Shown here one piece after another: positions 1-12,241 of a stretch of 64,000 nucleotides of DNA. The stretch's first letter is position 1; the number at the start of each line of letters is the position of its first letter. Under the pieces are notes generated by a model, which had not been told where the DNA came from, made no database searches, and saw nothing but the letters and a program-made list of their open reading frames with translations. A program made the translations under genes and the position numbers. The DNA is taken from assembly GCA_946894095.1 (NCBI GenBank), contig OX335651.1, forward strand, positions 16,514,501 through 16,578,500, read 5' to 3'. This DNA is from Incurvaria masculella. Lineage: Eukaryota; Arthropoda; Insecta; Lepidoptera; Incurvariidae.

Positions 1-1002
1 TGGCTTGAGAATGGGGTGAGGTGTCGGCGAGTAGGCGCCTTATCTGTCACCCGCGAGTGCGCTGGCGTCGTGTGCGGCGTGCGATCCGGTTCGAAGAAAT
101 GTTTCATATTAGCTGCCTATTACAGGCACGAATTCAGGATTTCACTGATAGGGGAAAGTGGGGCAAACGCTAAGCCAACTTTCGTAAGATTAAAATATAG
201 AAAATTTGTTTTCAGGACCAAAAACTATGGTTCCAGGGGAATTCCACCTCAAATAACCCCCTTAGTTCCGTCTCTGTATTGTTTATCCAAAAAGTTACTA
301 AAAAATTGTGCTGGACTTCTATTGCACGTGAGATAGTAGAGGGAATGGACACAAGAAACAAACTTCTTATATTTGTTTGCATGTTTGGAGGCTATTCACC
401 TCGTGTGAGTACATTGACATGTTAAAGCACATTCGCAGGTAGCAGTGCATTCGGTTCTAAAACACTTTCTTAATAATTAAAATTAAGACATTTTCTGGAT
501 GCTGGCAAGAAAAAGATCGGAAAGAATGCCCGCAATACATTACAATTTGAGTTTTTTATTGTTTATTCATCATTCATAGGCAGTACACTGCACTCGAATT
601 TCTCATTCCTTCATTGATTAATATATACCAGCACCATACTATGATCCAACCGATTATTTCTTTCGCATCCTACGATATTCAATTCGATCCAGTTTGGGCG
701 ACAGTGAAATCAGAATTTCACGGGGATGCATCTTCAAGTCAACCGCAAAGCATCGATTCGCGGCCCCGGCAAAGGTTGAACTCCTTCGGAAGGACATTTA
801 ACTCCTGGAGTCTTAAAAGGTGAGCGAAATGCGACCTCGGCTCAGTCCAAGAGGTGAGGAGCCGAGCTCGAGCGGGCAAGATTACTGCGGGACCCACCGG
901 TAATTCCCAGTATAAATCCCGCAAGAATTAGCCCTATACGTGGAGCAAGGAATATAGGAAGACATGATCCGCGATGGCGATTAAATAAGTAAGTACTACA
1001 AG
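1..1002. other. No gene recognised
   Basis: A 106-codon open frame starts near the left edge (16-336) but resembles no family I know, and its composition is that of the flanking DNA. The stretch from about 720 to 940 is somewhat GC-rich. I see no RNA gene or recognisable repeat here. Confidence 0.4.
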
Positions 1003-1080
1003 TTTTTTTTAATGCAATCTGACATGGATGGCTGGACCACACAACTACCGTTAAGATATTAGCCCAATACACCACATTCA
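1003..1080 (-). mobile_element. SINE tail fragment, tRNA-headed lineage
   Basis: On the minus strand this reads as the last 70-80 bp of the main SINE family: the GTGGTGTATTGGGCTAATAT block, the pyrimidine/purine spacer, the CCATCCATGTCAG block and a short A run, seen as T's at 1003-1010. It is truncated at the 5' side. The tail wording (ATTGGGCTAATAT, CAGATTGCAT) is that of the tRNA-headed lineage. Confidence 0.75.
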
Positions 1081-1425
1081 GCGATTCAACCATGTTTTAT
1101 ACATGTTTGTATGATTGATTTATAGCAATAAAAAATATTGAAACATGAAAGGATGAATTAGTTTATTAAAAATCAGCAATTTTCTTTAGTTTGCCGTGTA
1201 ACATTTCTTTACAGAATATGTTCCTCAAAACCGACACTATTAACTGGTGCAATAATACAGGATGCTTTATTTTTCACAAAATTAACGAGTATGATTCCGG
1301 GCTAGAAAATAACTTTTAAAAAAATCAAATAATGCAGTTTTAGTTTTTATCAAAAAATGGGCCTAATGACTTCTTTGAGTGTTTTTCATGAAGACACACT
1401 TATAAAAATCACACCGTACAGGCTG

Positions 1426-1810
1426 TTTTTTTTTATGTGACTGGACATGGATGGCTAATACCACACCTTCTGTCATGGTATTAGCCCAACACACCAAATG
1501 GGAACTAGGTGCCATGCCAGGATTTTCCTTATATTGCACGGTTACATTGAACTGGATGGAAAACACGGACAATTTTCATTGCCGCTTCGACCATTGTTCA
1601 TCCAATGCGATGGTACCAACCCGGGCGGGATAAACCCTAGCACCTAGTAAGTAAGGAAGGGGACCTACAGTTTAACGTGGAATCCGAACCACGGCCAGCC
1701 TCTCTCAACGGTCGAACGGTCACCCATTCAATACCATACCGGACCCAGCGTTGCTTAACTTCGGAGAGCGATCGCCGAAGTGTCGCGCCACTGGGCCAAT
1801 GAGGCTGATG
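1426..1810 (-). mobile_element. SINE, 5S rRNA-like head, subtype 1, near full length
   Basis: Reading the minus strand from 1810, the copy starts TCAGCCTCATTGGCCCAGTGG and then carries a clear 5S rRNA internal promoter. CCGAAGTTAAGCAACG matches the box A region, and GAATGGGTGACC matches the box C end. A T-arm-like block follows (CGTGGTTCGGATTCCACG), then the shared body, and then the 3' hairpin, which is perfect here for 10 bp (GGCTAATACC/GGTATTAGCC). The copy ends in CACAT plus an A run. No clear target-site duplication is visible. It is closely similar to the copy at 12879. The 69- and 60-codon open frames across it are incidental. Confidence 0.88.
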
Positions 1811-3526
1811 AATAAGTAATTGTGTAAGAATTAAGAGGGTACGTCAGTATCGGAAACTAAGACGATTCTTTAAAAAAGAACAGTGAAAAAATTTTGAAAA
1901 ATTGGTCCACACATACAAAATAACTTATGAAAATTTTAGCAATGTACAAATCAAGTTTTTTAATTCTAAATTCATTAGGTTTACATATATATTTATTAAT
2001 TAGGATTAATACCTATAAAAGCTATAAACTGATTAAATTATAACATGTAAATTAGATATTTTCCCATAGTGGAATGTTGTGGAAAGTGTCACTGTCAATA
2101 TCCAAAATACTTATTTCACAAATAAATAAAATAAAATAAATATTTTAATCCACTTTAACATCCGATTTAAACACTAACATCTTTTCGCTGTCTCATGCAG
2201 TCAACATTCAACTACCTATTACGATGCGATTGCTTACAAAAGTATCTGCACCGCATTTTTATTCCTTTCACTAGCTCCGTCCGATATCCTACAATGTCCT
2301 ACAACGTTCTTGTCCAATGTTCCTTAGCTCCACGGTTCGGATGGACTCCGGAGCGGAGGAATTAAGCGTCTTGAGATAGTCGCGGGGTTAGCGAAGGTGG
2401 CACGCGATTTATTGCCAACGATTCAATTGACTGGAAACTTGTGGCGAACTTCAAACGTGAAATTACCTTAAATCGGTTGAATCGAAGCTTGGCACCGACG
2501 CCGACGGTGGTATCGCTGGTGACTGCATGATTTACTGAAGTTTTAAATGAAACTATTATCTAGTCCCAATATACTTTTAGCTGTAAGCGTTCCGGTTTAT
2601 GTCTGTGTCTTCCAAAATGTTTTTATTATTTTTATTAACTCGTCAATTAGCTCAAATAAGGTCTCAAGTCCATTTCCTCATGGTGATATTATAATTCTCT
2701 AATTGTACTATATAACAGTTTTGTTTGACTACTGCGTCTGAAGACGAAGCAAAAAAAAATATATTTTATCGTACTAAATGCCACTTTATCATTGCACTAA
2801 CATTTTGTCATGCGACTTTCACTCAAATGTACGGGAAAAAAATATGAAAAAGCTACTCTTCTACCTCCAGAAGCCCTTAATATGAATGCAGTCAACTCAC
2901 CCTCTCAAGGTTCTATATCCCCTGGCTACCAAATGCAACGAATCCTTATCCCCTTGGTGCCAAAAGCAAGTCACAATTTCGCCTTATCAACCCGCCTCGC
3001 CAACCGAAGTGCACGTAAGCACCGCCCGTTACAGCCAAGGTGAGCACGGAAGGCCGCAACCCCCGAAAGAGCCGTTACTCCGGGAGTTGTAAGTGGCATG
3101 AGATGCCGGGACAATCAAAATGTAAATTTTACTCTCCCAAAGGGGGACACCTTCGCTCTTTTTCTGCTCCGCGAGAAATCTAATTGCCTTCTCGGCTACG
3201 TGTCTTGAGGACTGCGTAGTTGTCGGTGCGATAGGAAAGGCGACTGCGTCCTATTCTCGGTGACAATTGTATGAACTCAATTTGTTTATATTAACATAGC
3301 TAATAATGGCGGTATGGAGTAATTATGTTAAATTATTGCACCTAATATATTGTAATATGTAAATTTTAAGGTAGTAATAAGAATAATGTTAACCTTTAGT
3401 CCGAGAAAACGAATGTTCTTATTCGTTTTAATAGCCTTAGTCGAGAAAACGAATATTCTTATTCATTTTCTATATTCTAAGTGCACAAAACAAAAACATG
3501 AGCAACTGTTCTCTGGAAAAATACTA
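1811..3526. other. No gene recognised
   Basis: Mostly AT-rich sequence with A- and T-runs. Blocks at 2260-2520 and 2860-3250 are closer to average composition. The overlapping frames at 2810-3092 give a basic, proline-rich translation with no recognisable motif. I see no repeat that recurs in this window. Confidence 0.4.
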
Positions 3527-3645
3527 AAGCTCCATAGAAACATATTTCACACAGTTAGGGAAACAGTAAGAGAAAAAATGTATTGCATACAGTTAAAAAA
3601 ACAGTAATATTTCATGTTTAAGGTTAACTGTTTTCACTCAGTTCG
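3527..3645 (+). repeat. Dispersed repeat, partner at 17436-17560
   Basis: The block from CATAGAAACAT through CACACAGTTAG, GAAACAGTAA and AACTGTTTTCACTCAGTT is found again in reverse orientation at 17436-17560. The match covers about 120 bp with small indels, so this is a dispersed repeat of unknown class. The terminal AACTGTTTTCACTCAGTT also resembles an inverse of the opposite end (CACACAGTTAG), which suggests a short terminal inverted repeat. Confidence 0.6.
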
Positions 3646-4430
3646 AATAACAAATTTACTTAGTTAGCTCTATTTCAACGTTGCAAGACAGTTGTTATCA
3701 TCGGAATTACAGATATATTCATTAATTCTTTTTTCAGTGTGTGTCTTTTAGAATGTGAATTTGAAAGTCTATGAAGATGAATAACATTAATGCGTGAGGG
3801 AAAATCCTTGAAAATGTCTGTTTCGTAAAAAAAACCAAAAAAATTACAAAAAAATAATAGGAAATTATGGTGAAGTGTACATCCAAGCAGCGCTTAATCT
3901 AAATTTATACACACACACACACACGGAAAATATAGTTAAACAACTATAAATAAGGAGGCATTAAGTGATACCATTGCCCACGAAACACACACTCGGGTAC
4001 CTCCCGGTCCGCGGTGGACCGGTAAGTAGGAGGTGGGGGCGGGCGGCGGGGGCGTTTCCGCCGGATGTCACGTGACACAACTTTGGGCAGATAGCGAGAG
4101 ACGCATTAATGCGGTAATCTGCGGCGTTATCCTGGCGAGGTGGCTGGGTGGAACTGGGCTCTTAATACAGTCCGAGTGCTGTTCTAGCACGCACATTTTT
4201 TAGGTAATTTGGTATCCTACTTATGAAATTGATGGCTATTAAACTTGTTTTTCATCTGAAGAAAATGAAAAAGGAATGACGCTTTTAAAATCTACTGGCA
4301 TTCGTCCGTCTGTCTGTATATCCGCTTAGAACTTATTACACACCCTGTCGTGATGAGATTTTTAATAAACAATTAGATCCATCGATTAATAAACTACTAG
4401 CCATCAGGTTTAAATATTTGAATTAAATAT
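3646..4430. other. No gene recognised; CA microsatellite and GC-rich patch
   Basis: A short (CA)n run lies at about 3908-3924. A CpG-rich patch at 3990-4110 contains GGACCGGTAAGTAGGAG, a good match to a splice donor (CCG/GTAAGT). I cannot attach any exon to it. The rest is AT-rich. Confidence 0.35.
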
Positions 4431-4439
4431 TGGAGGTAA

Positions 4440-4935
4440 ATCTACTGTTTTTCATGCAATTCTTGGAATTCCGTGCTCAGAAATCAAGAATCTGTCAGGC
4501 ACAAAAACAGCTTTTATAGAGGTTCTCCAAGCGATTTTCTCAACGGAAAGATATCTGCGTACGGAATTTAAATGATTCAGTGTTATCTGTCGAGAAAATA
4601 TCTTTGACAACCTCTATGAAAGCGGTTTTCTGATACTTCTCATGATATTCTCATGATATATTATGATTCTCATGATACTTCTCATTTCTGCTCACGGAAT
4701 TTAAAAAATATGCCTACTGCAGCTCTATTCCTGGAGTTCAGAGAATTCTGAGACTACAAAACCCATTTTATAATGGTTTCCAAAGCGATATTTTTGACGG
4801 AAAGCCTTTATTTAATTGAAGTACTATGCTGGCGAATCTTTTCGTCAAGAAAATCGCCTTGAAAACCGCTATAAAAGCGGTTTCCTGATTACTGATTACA
4901 GAATTCCAGGAATAAGCCTGCTGAACTATGTACTG
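4440..4935. repeat. Two foldback units in tandem (MITE-like)
   Basis: Two consecutive palindromic units can be read. In the first, the arm around 4455-4550 (GAATTCCG..., ...GCTTTTATAGAGG, CCAAGCGATTTTCTC) is answered in reverse by 4595-4655 (GAGAAAATATCTTTGACAACC, CTATGAAAGCGGTTTTCTG). In the second, the arm at 4725-4800 (ATTCCTGGAGTTC..., GCGATATTTTTGACG) is answered by 4847-4925 (CGTCAAGAAAATCGCC, CTATAAAAGCGG, GAATTCCAGGAAT). The units resemble each other, so this is probably a duplicated or nested foldback element. No coding capacity and no target duplication could be fixed. Confidence 0.65.
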
Positions 4936-6854
4936 AATTCATTTTTTTTAATTATTTATCATTGATTCATACAAATAAAAACAACATATAATATTCGCTA
5001 CCACTTAAACTGGCCCAAAGACTGTATTTTAAGTGGTATAGTTATATTGAAACAAAAGTGTAGGTACGTTCTATTCATTTATACAAAAAGGCGAATGCAA
5101 CCAATGACTATACGATACTTAACTCTGTATCTCTTGCACACAGCATTCTTGTCTCCAGCCCGTCGTTACGGCATTGTCTAACTCCATAAGTACTAAGTAG
5201 CTGAAGGTGGCACCGCAGCCCTGCGCCGGGCGCCGCCGCCGCCCGCTCCGCTACGTAACCCTAATCCCTTTAGACTGATCCAGGACACAACTTTTGCATT
5301 TCGCTACTAACACCTCGCTTGAAGGAGTTAAGCTGTTGCGTTAAGGGGATGACTTTTTCTGCATCTGGAATTTCTGGAATATTCCGATATTTTCTTATAT
5401 TTACGGAGAGATTGAGTGCATTTTTTTATTATTAATCCATAACAGTCGTATTCAGAGAGCACCTGTCAAAACTTAGTACGAGATTAGCACCGGACTAAAC
5501 ATACAAAAACCGGTTTAGTCCGGCGGATTAAAGTTAGTCCGCCCACTCTTAATGCAGTTGCATGTACTTAGCATATCTATTGCGATGAAATACGAACTAT
5601 TTCGGATTTTAGGTAGTTTTGTTATTTTATTTTACTAGAGAATCAAAAAGTATAACAGTTTTTTCTGTAATATGGTTGAGTCTGATTGATTAAACATCGA
5701 CAACAAAGAATTTGCAAAGATTCTGTTAAAATAAAAAAAAGATTCCGATGAATTGAGAACTTCCTCCTTTTTTTTGAAGTAGGTTAAAAATAACGACAAA
5801 AGAAAGTAATAATAGAAGGAGAAAACATTAAAACTTTCCAAACAAAACATAATTGGCTAATAATACACGTCAGGCGTGGCATTACGTTATTTTGGCATTA
5901 TATCCTGTCACACTAATCAAGAGATTAAAAAAAAAATGGGGAATCAGACCGGTTCATTTTGGTAACAACTGTTTATTCTGATTCCTGTGGATCAACACAG
6001 ATATCAGAAAATACAATTGTTACCAAAATGAACGGGTCTTTATTCTCGGTACTTTGGGTACTGTTAGGTATCATAGTATTTCCTGGTCTGTAACCTTGAG
6101 TCAAATATAAAGAAAGGTGTCGAGCCCACGTCCCAAGCGTGCCCGATAAAAGAAAGTTCGAGGCGATTATCGCCGCGTCGATTGTTTCTTGCTTCTGTTC
6201 TGGGGGCCGGCGGGGTGCCTCAAGTCGGCGGCGGCTAACTTTGAACTCACCCTCATTAACTGCCTTGAAGGTAGCAACCAAGGTGTCCAAACACAAGCGT
6301 AGTGGCCGTCTATTATGTTTTCTCGAAGTTGGTAGACGCAGAGGTATACGATTGTTTTAAGATTGAACCGCGAAGTTCATTTTAGGTTCGTAATGTATTA
6401 AATTTTAAAGATTAACCGGACACATTTATTGCCCTACACATTTTCATATCCTTTTTCTTATCAAGTAAATACGCAGGTTTGTTCAACAAATCTTCGATGA
6501 TCGATTTTCAAATTTGTCTCTAAATAAATTCAATTTATTTTTTGATAATTTTCGAAAATTAAATCTTATTAAGTATTGCAACTGTTTCAATGAAGCTAAC
6601 AATATTCCTAAGGTTTATATCTCTGTTGTAGATTTCTATAATGATTTTTTAGTATGCGATATCTTTCTGAATCTACATGTTTTTGTGTCGAAGTAAGAAA
6701 TAATTGGTAAATTCCTAGGACCTGTAAAGCACGGCTGCGGGCCTACCTGTGATAATAAATACCACTGACAATAATCGACAGGTCTTGTGAAAAAAAAGGG
6801 TGCACCTTCGCAATAAAACAGATGCATGACTTGACGGGAAACGGCGTGATTCCG

Positions 6855-7178
6855 TCATTGCATGAATGCTTGTACTTTTGATGTAATAACCCAACTGCCC
6901 CCGGCATCGTGCAGCCTCCAATACCTCTCTATTTTACTCCATATTTCTTTATTGGTTTTATTTATCATTAATTCTAATAATAACTTAAATGCCACATCTG
7001 CCGAGCGTCTCGTGAGATACATTTGTATCAGATTCACCTTCATATTACTAACATCCACCTCCAAAGTGTATGCCGCTCCACGACTGCCGAGAAGTCGCGA
7101 AAGCGTAATGGAAACGCAAAGAAAACACATTCCACCTGACGACGGCTCTTCATAGTTTTCCTTCTCATTCAGTCTCAT
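6855..7178 (-). CDS. Unrecognised open frame, possibly coding remnant
   Basis: A 107-codon frame on the minus strand. The middle of the translation (roughly residues 36-100) has a balanced, protein-like composition, including the stretches NLIQMYLTRR and KEIWSKIERYWRLHDAGG. That is unlike most chance frames in this AT-rich DNA. I do not recognise the family. A CAG preceded by a pyrimidine-containing stretch lies at its upstream side (near 7085 on the minus strand) and could be a splice acceptor, but this is weak. It could equally be the remnant of a transposon protein or chance. The opposite strand is also open over the same interval, which lowers confidence. Confidence 0.15.
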   Translation of the reverse strand: MRLNEKENYEEPSSGGMCFLCVSITLSRLLGSRGAAYTLEVDVSNMKVNLIQMYLTRRSADVAFKLLLELMINKTNKEIWSKIERYWRLHDAGGSWVITSKVQAFMQ

Positions 7179-7767
7179 TGAACGGCCTAATAGAAGCCTA
7201 ATAAAGGGGGTGGACCTTTTACTCTTATTTCTCCGCTCTGCCTTCGCTGAAAGAAGGAAGTCGTGATCGGATGGATTGAATTAAATTTATGAAGAAGGTA
7301 TTACAATTATTACACAATTTACACAATTAATAGAAGTGTATTTGCAATTATTACACAAATAACTTACTGTTTTAGTTTAGGCTGAAGCATGTAAACATGT
7401 GCATTGATGTATATTTATGTTCTTCACCAGAAATAAAGAATAGCCATTCTTAAAACAGAGTTCATCTACTTAACACTTGATTTCATACAGGTCCGTAAGG
7501 GCGTTATTCAACCCATATTTTTTTTATTAAAAAAACAATTAATACCTTTATAGGAATTTCGAAAAGATGAAAGTTTAATTAATTGTTTATCTATGTAAAT
7601 GATCCTGTAAATAGCTGATGCTTATATTCTGTGTTCAAACTATTTTGTGTTAATTTATGAATTGAATGTGCTAATTTGAGTCTAAAAAGCACCAGAGACT
7701 TAGGGTATCTTCCACCAAGTACTCATAAGCTTAATATGTACATTAAAGGGCCTTTCTTACCACCCGG

Positions 7768-7836
7768 CAATCGATACCGGTACAAGATGATCAGCACTTT
7801 AGTAATAAAGGCTCTTTTAGTGTCAATTAAAATAAA
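7768..7836 (+). repeat. Short dispersed repeat, partner at 31622-31690
   Basis: The block GGCAATCGATACCGG / TACAAGATGATCAGCA / TTTAGTAAT is matched in the same orientation at 31622-31690, with scattered substitutions. Only about 60-70 bp are shared. The wider element is not resolved. Confidence 0.45.
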
Positions 7837-8479
7837 TCAGCACTTGGTGAAAACTAGGCTTACTGTTTTAGTAATCGAAATTATTTGTGGTTATTTTTAA
7901 ATAAGACTTCCTTAAAAGCAACACAAAACAAATTTAATTTTAAGGCTTCGTTAAATAAAATAATATTTACATTTCAAGGACCAAACAATGCTTTCATAAA
8001 TAAATCGTAAAGTAATTCAAATATTATAATCAAATAAAGGAAATGAGACCGTTATATCTGTAATGTCACAAAATCTGCCTCACCCCCACCCCCCACGCTA
8101 TGAACACCTGTTTCCTTCCTTCAGCCTGGAGATAAGAGAAAAACTTTGCCATCTTTTATTCAGAAACTCGCTAAACTGAAAAGTTTCAGGAGCCGGTCAT
8201 GAGAAGGTGCGTGAAGATTCCTTTTTTTAACATTTTCGTTTTTATGGTTTCGTAAGGACAAACAAATGGAATTTACTTTTTAATTTAAACTTAAATTTTC
8301 AACTATTTTGCAACTGAAGTAGGTAGAAGTTAGTATACAATTAGTTTATATTTACTAGTAAGGATAAAATGTGTAGTTAACGATATTACGTGAACGTGTA
8401 TGGATGCATAATCGACCGTGAAGCAAGTACAGATTAATTAAAGCAAGAAAGTTGTTTATATTAGTAGCGTTGGGCTGTC

Positions 8480-8650
8480 GACATCTCTTTCGACATCATT
8501 TTTTTTCGAAGCGTCTCTGCAATTTTAAAAAATCCATCAAATTTTCGAACTTGCTCACATAATTGCACGTGAATCTGAGAACAGCCGGACACACGAAAGC
8601 ATTTTTGCCCTAGCCGACGCCGAGTCGTTTCGAGTTCAGCTCGGTCAACT
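8480..8650 (-). repeat. Fragment of a dispersed lepidopteran-type repeat
   Basis: The segment GAGAACAGCCGGACACACG / AAAGCATTTTTGCCC matches the block at about 63435-63475 in the same orientation and the region 29150-29200 in reverse. Flanking sequence is diverged. The family is a non-coding repeat, treated more fully at 29118-29510. Confidence 0.5.
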
Positions 8651-9937
8651 ACTCAACTGAATGACATGCTTGCTTAGTACGATAAAGTATATTTTACTTA
8701 CATTATATGTTATATATATGAAACTGACTATGAAATGTCTTGTCAAAACCTTTTTTGAACCGATAATATCTCTCTTGACTTGATTAGTCATTGAATTGTA
8801 ATAATTTTATGGTGTCGTCTCAAACATTTATACAGAAACACATTAGGGTACCTTTTTAAACGCATACTGTGACATTGTCTTATTGTAACCAGCATGTTGA
8901 TTGCATGTTCTCTGTTCGAAGAAGCAAAAGGTAAGCAACGAGACCCTATCTGTACAGGGTGCGCTAGGTAGAATTGTTTAAAAGCGCCCCGGGCGGTTCC
9001 GACCTCTCTTAATGTGCTCCTGTGATGGGACACCTTATTCCTCCCGCTATTCTCAAACTTTTCGTAATGGCATCTTGAGCATTATTATTGTGGTATTATT
9101 CGTATTTTTCTTTTAAAATTAAATAAGTGAGCTATGGTGTAAGCAATTTCAATTGTGTTTTTATAGAAAATGTACCAAACATGTTTTTATTTAGTCTGAG
9201 TATACAATATATTGCGGACAGGTTAGCTTAAGAAGGAATGATGTAGTAAGAAACCATTGCTTTGCTGATATCCTCTCGAAATATATATTTATTTTATTTA
9301 ATTTTGTGTGTTCATGTAGAACTTTCCGGAATGTATTTGAACGCAATCGATTCTCGATTCGCAGTCGTCAAGATTAAATATAGTGTTAAACCTAAGAATA
9401 CATTTCCGACACAAAACACTAATAATATATTGTAATAGTGGCATCTCCAAACTGCTCTGCTTGTCAACAACTATAGGAGCAGTTCCATTTATTGCTAGAT
9501 TATATTTGGAAGCAAGTAATGGGAAATAAACCGATAAATATCTGTGCAACAAAAACACAAAACATAACTACAAACTACGTATTTAAAAAACAATACATTT
9601 TCTGAATATGATTTAATAAGTTTCGTCCTTTGTTTTTATTTATCCTTTACGCCTATTTATGTCCTAATTAACTTGGATTTTAGCATTCTCTGAACACGGT
9701 AGGCAATCAATCTATTAGAGCTACATAAAAACTGATTATCACACTGCTTGTGAAAAACATACATTATATCGTCGGTACTAAATATTCAATATCGGTTTTG
9801 AAGGCATTTTCTCGAAAGATACACCGTGTTTCTATGCAGTCATTTTGCTTTATCTTAATGCTCCACAAAAGATCGTACAGAAAGGCTTTCATGAAATCCA
9901 GTTTCCACTTGACCGACTATCTGCATTGACGCATACT
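8651..9937. other. No gene recognised
   Basis: AT-rich sequence. The open frames at 8788-9033 and 9298-9558 give no recognisable motif, and no repeat with another copy in the window was noticed. Confidence 0.4.
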
Positions 9938-10010
9938 TTTATGTATTTAAAGGAAACGACGCTATCGTTATCTATTTAATTTGAGGTTATCCAACGATTG
10001 AATAACTGTT
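9938..10010 (-). repeat. SINE tail fragment (CTCAAATTAATGAGAT family)
   Basis: The reverse complement carries a diverged copy of the tail seen at 16905-16985 and 21940-22020. ATTTAATTTGAGGTTATCCAA corresponds to the CTCAAATTAATGAGAT core, followed by GTATTTAAAGGAAACGACG, equivalent to the GTATTTAATGGATACGACAT tail. Only the 3' part is present. Confidence 0.5.
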
Positions 10011-10112
10011 TACAAGCTCTTAATGTGTTTTACTAGGTTTTTGAAATCTTGGATTCTGAAATATATTATGAAAATTTTAAACTAAAAATCCTTTTTAGTT
10101 TAAATTTTTTTG

Positions 10113-10427
10113 AAGTGAAAACTTCTTTAGCGGCGCTGAGCACTTTTTGTTGGATGGGTAAAAACTTCCAAACTCGCGTCAGGGTCACGTGATGCTGATC
10201 GAAAAAGCGTAAGATTAAAGTGAAAACTTCTTTAGCGGCGCTGAGCACTTTTTGTTGGATGGGTAAAAACTTCCAAACTCGCGTCAGGGTCACGTGATGC
10301 TGATCGAAAAAGCGTAAGATTGAAGTGAAAACTTCTTTAGCGGCGCTGAGCACTTTTTGTTGGATGGGTAAAAACTTCCAAACTCGCGTCAGGGTCACGT
10401 GATGCTGATCGAAAAAGCGTAAGATCG
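10113..10427. repeat. Three tandem copies of a 105-bp unit
   Basis: The unit begins AAGTGAAAACTTCTTTAGCG at 10113 and again at 10218 and 10323, giving a period of exactly 105 bp. The units are almost identical. Because 105 is divisible by three and one minus-strand frame of the unit has no stop, a 110-codon frame (10066-10398) runs through all three and repeats a 35-residue module containing KFLPIQQKVLSAAKEVF. I regard the frame as a by-product of the repeat unless homologues are found. The near-identity of the units points to recent expansion. The unit contains a palindromic TCACGTGA E-box-like site once per copy. Confidence 0.92.
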
Positions 10428-11854
10428 AGGGGAAGGGAGAGGAACTAGTAGATTCGAATCAAAACTGTTTGTTTCTTACTTCAGCTATCATAAACCGATT
10501 GTATCAGTTTTAGAAATTTGCGATGATGATTCTGGTAATAACGATGGTGAAAAAGTCGTCGAAATTATGGATGAAAGTTGATTTTTCTAAGAGATAAAAA
10601 TTAATGTAATATATAAATAAATAACGATATAATATTATGAATAATAACATGTAAATTGTCATATTTGTGTACGATAGCGCAATAAATAAACATTGTATTC
10701 TACCTCATAAATGATAGTATTTTTGTACTTATAATTAAACACAACCTTAATACTAAAGTTTTCACTTCTGCCGGCACTCCCGGAGTGCTACCGGTGTTTT
10801 TTTTAATCTAAAAGGTACATATATTCAACCAATTAGATTTAAACATTTTGACTAAAAACATTAGAAAAAGTTAAAAAAAATTAACATAAAATTTATGTTT
10901 TGTCAAGTGATTAAAATGTTTGGATCAAAATCTGACAACTTTTAGGGTTAGGGAACCGTTAGGGTTTGGAAGACGATTTCGCTGGTTTAATGGCAGGCGC
11001 AGTGCAATTTTGTTCCTTGGCAAATGGACAAAGAATGCGTTAGTTAAAATTTTAAAATAATTGATTTCCGCTGCCTTCACGATAGCCGTAATGGAAAATT
11101 ACCGTTCGATAAATCGTGCAGACCAAACATTTTCAAAATCTGTTTACCGTGCTGCAATAGGGGATTAGAAAACCGCAAACTAATCGATTTGGTTGCATGT
11201 TTTTTTTTAGTGAACTAGTACCAAAAGCCTAAATTTATTTGGAACCCAAAATTCCTCTGGATTTTTGGTGTAGAATTGTTCACCATCGGCGACATAATAA
11301 TACGTCCAGTAGCAACCTACGGTCGGGTGCGGCCTACGGTTTATTAGTAGGGATTTAATTTTTAATTGAAAAATCCACCAGTTGGAGCTGTCGTTGAGTG
11401 AAAATAATTTGATAAAGTCAATGTATAAGAAAAAAATAGCTTCTGCTAGGGTTAATTTAAAGACATGCATAATTAATTTATTTATGGTACATTTATAATC
11501 GTGTCGGGTTTTCCGATGGGTGGTCAACATCTTCACCTGGATATCATGCTGATCCCGCGTCAGGGTTGGCGGGCGGGCAGTGAGAAAACAGCTCGCGTTA
11601 CTACCGCCTGGCTGCCTGCAGATAGAAAGAGTAATAGCCAGTAATAGGTGATACCTTCGTCTGCCCGACGACTTAGGGCCCTACCTCGAGCTACCCCCCC
11701 CCCTCTCCTCCTCGCCCTATCTCACTCTCCTTTCCTGCCCACTTACGCCACTTACCTTCTCTTCTGGGCGGAAAATGAAACCTCGTAGAGATGGGTTGCT
11801 TATGAGGCTTGCTTTGTTTTCAATATTATTTTAATAATTTTGTTTTGTATATGG
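10428..11854. other. No gene recognised
   Basis: AT-rich. The minus-strand frame at 11207-11536 (109 codons) matches nothing I know. A pyrimidine-rich C/T tract lies at 11690-11760. No repeat partner was found. Confidence 0.4.
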
Positions 11855-11962
11855 TTAACGACGCAATATTCGGGTATTTAAATAATGTGATAAGTTTATT
11901 AATGCGATATTACCGCCATCTCATTAATTTGAGGTTGTCCAATAACATTGTAATCAGATTTT
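11855..11962 (-). repeat. SINE tail fragment (CTCAAATTAATGAGAT family)
   Basis: The plus strand reads AATGCGATATTACCGCC / ATCTCATTAATTTGAGG / TTGTCCAATAACATTGT. This is the same inverted tail core as at 16930-16980 and 21955-21990. Only the 3' part of the element is recognisable. Confidence 0.6.
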
Positions 11963-12241
11963 ACGGTTGCGTATTTAATTTTATAATATATAATAAAATA
12001 CTTCGAAACACTAATTAAGTTTATTAATATTTTATAACTAAATCTTTCAATGTTTCCGTGATAATTTAGAAGAAAATTAAATGTAACTTCTTTTCTAACT
12101 TAGAATAAAAGCAACACATACAGTTGGTTAATTACTGTTTGTAATTTTTTGCACATATCTTCCTATATTAACGTTGAAATTTTACATATTTAGCAGATAG
12201 AATTTTCATATTAAGATCAGCTGGCTTTAGTGTTTCATTTA

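Larger units (their letters stand above)
4936..8479. other. No gene recognised
   Basis: AT-rich with isolated GC-rich patches at 5205-5265 (GCC-rich) and 6165-6240. Apart from the unrecognised frame at 6855-7178 and the short repeat near 7768, I see nothing here that repeats in the window or resembles a known gene. Frames at 5635-5850 and 5973-6296 give no motif. Confidence 0.4.

Noticed and set aside
1426..1810. A genuine 5S rRNA gene or pseudogene
   Set aside because: Only the internal promoter region resembles 5S. The 5' and 3' ends of 5S are absent, and the segment recurs with the same SINE body in several places.
10066..10398. A 110-codon repeat protein gene
   Set aside because: The frame exists because a 105-bp tandem unit is divisible by three. 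No start context, homologue or flanking exon supports translation.
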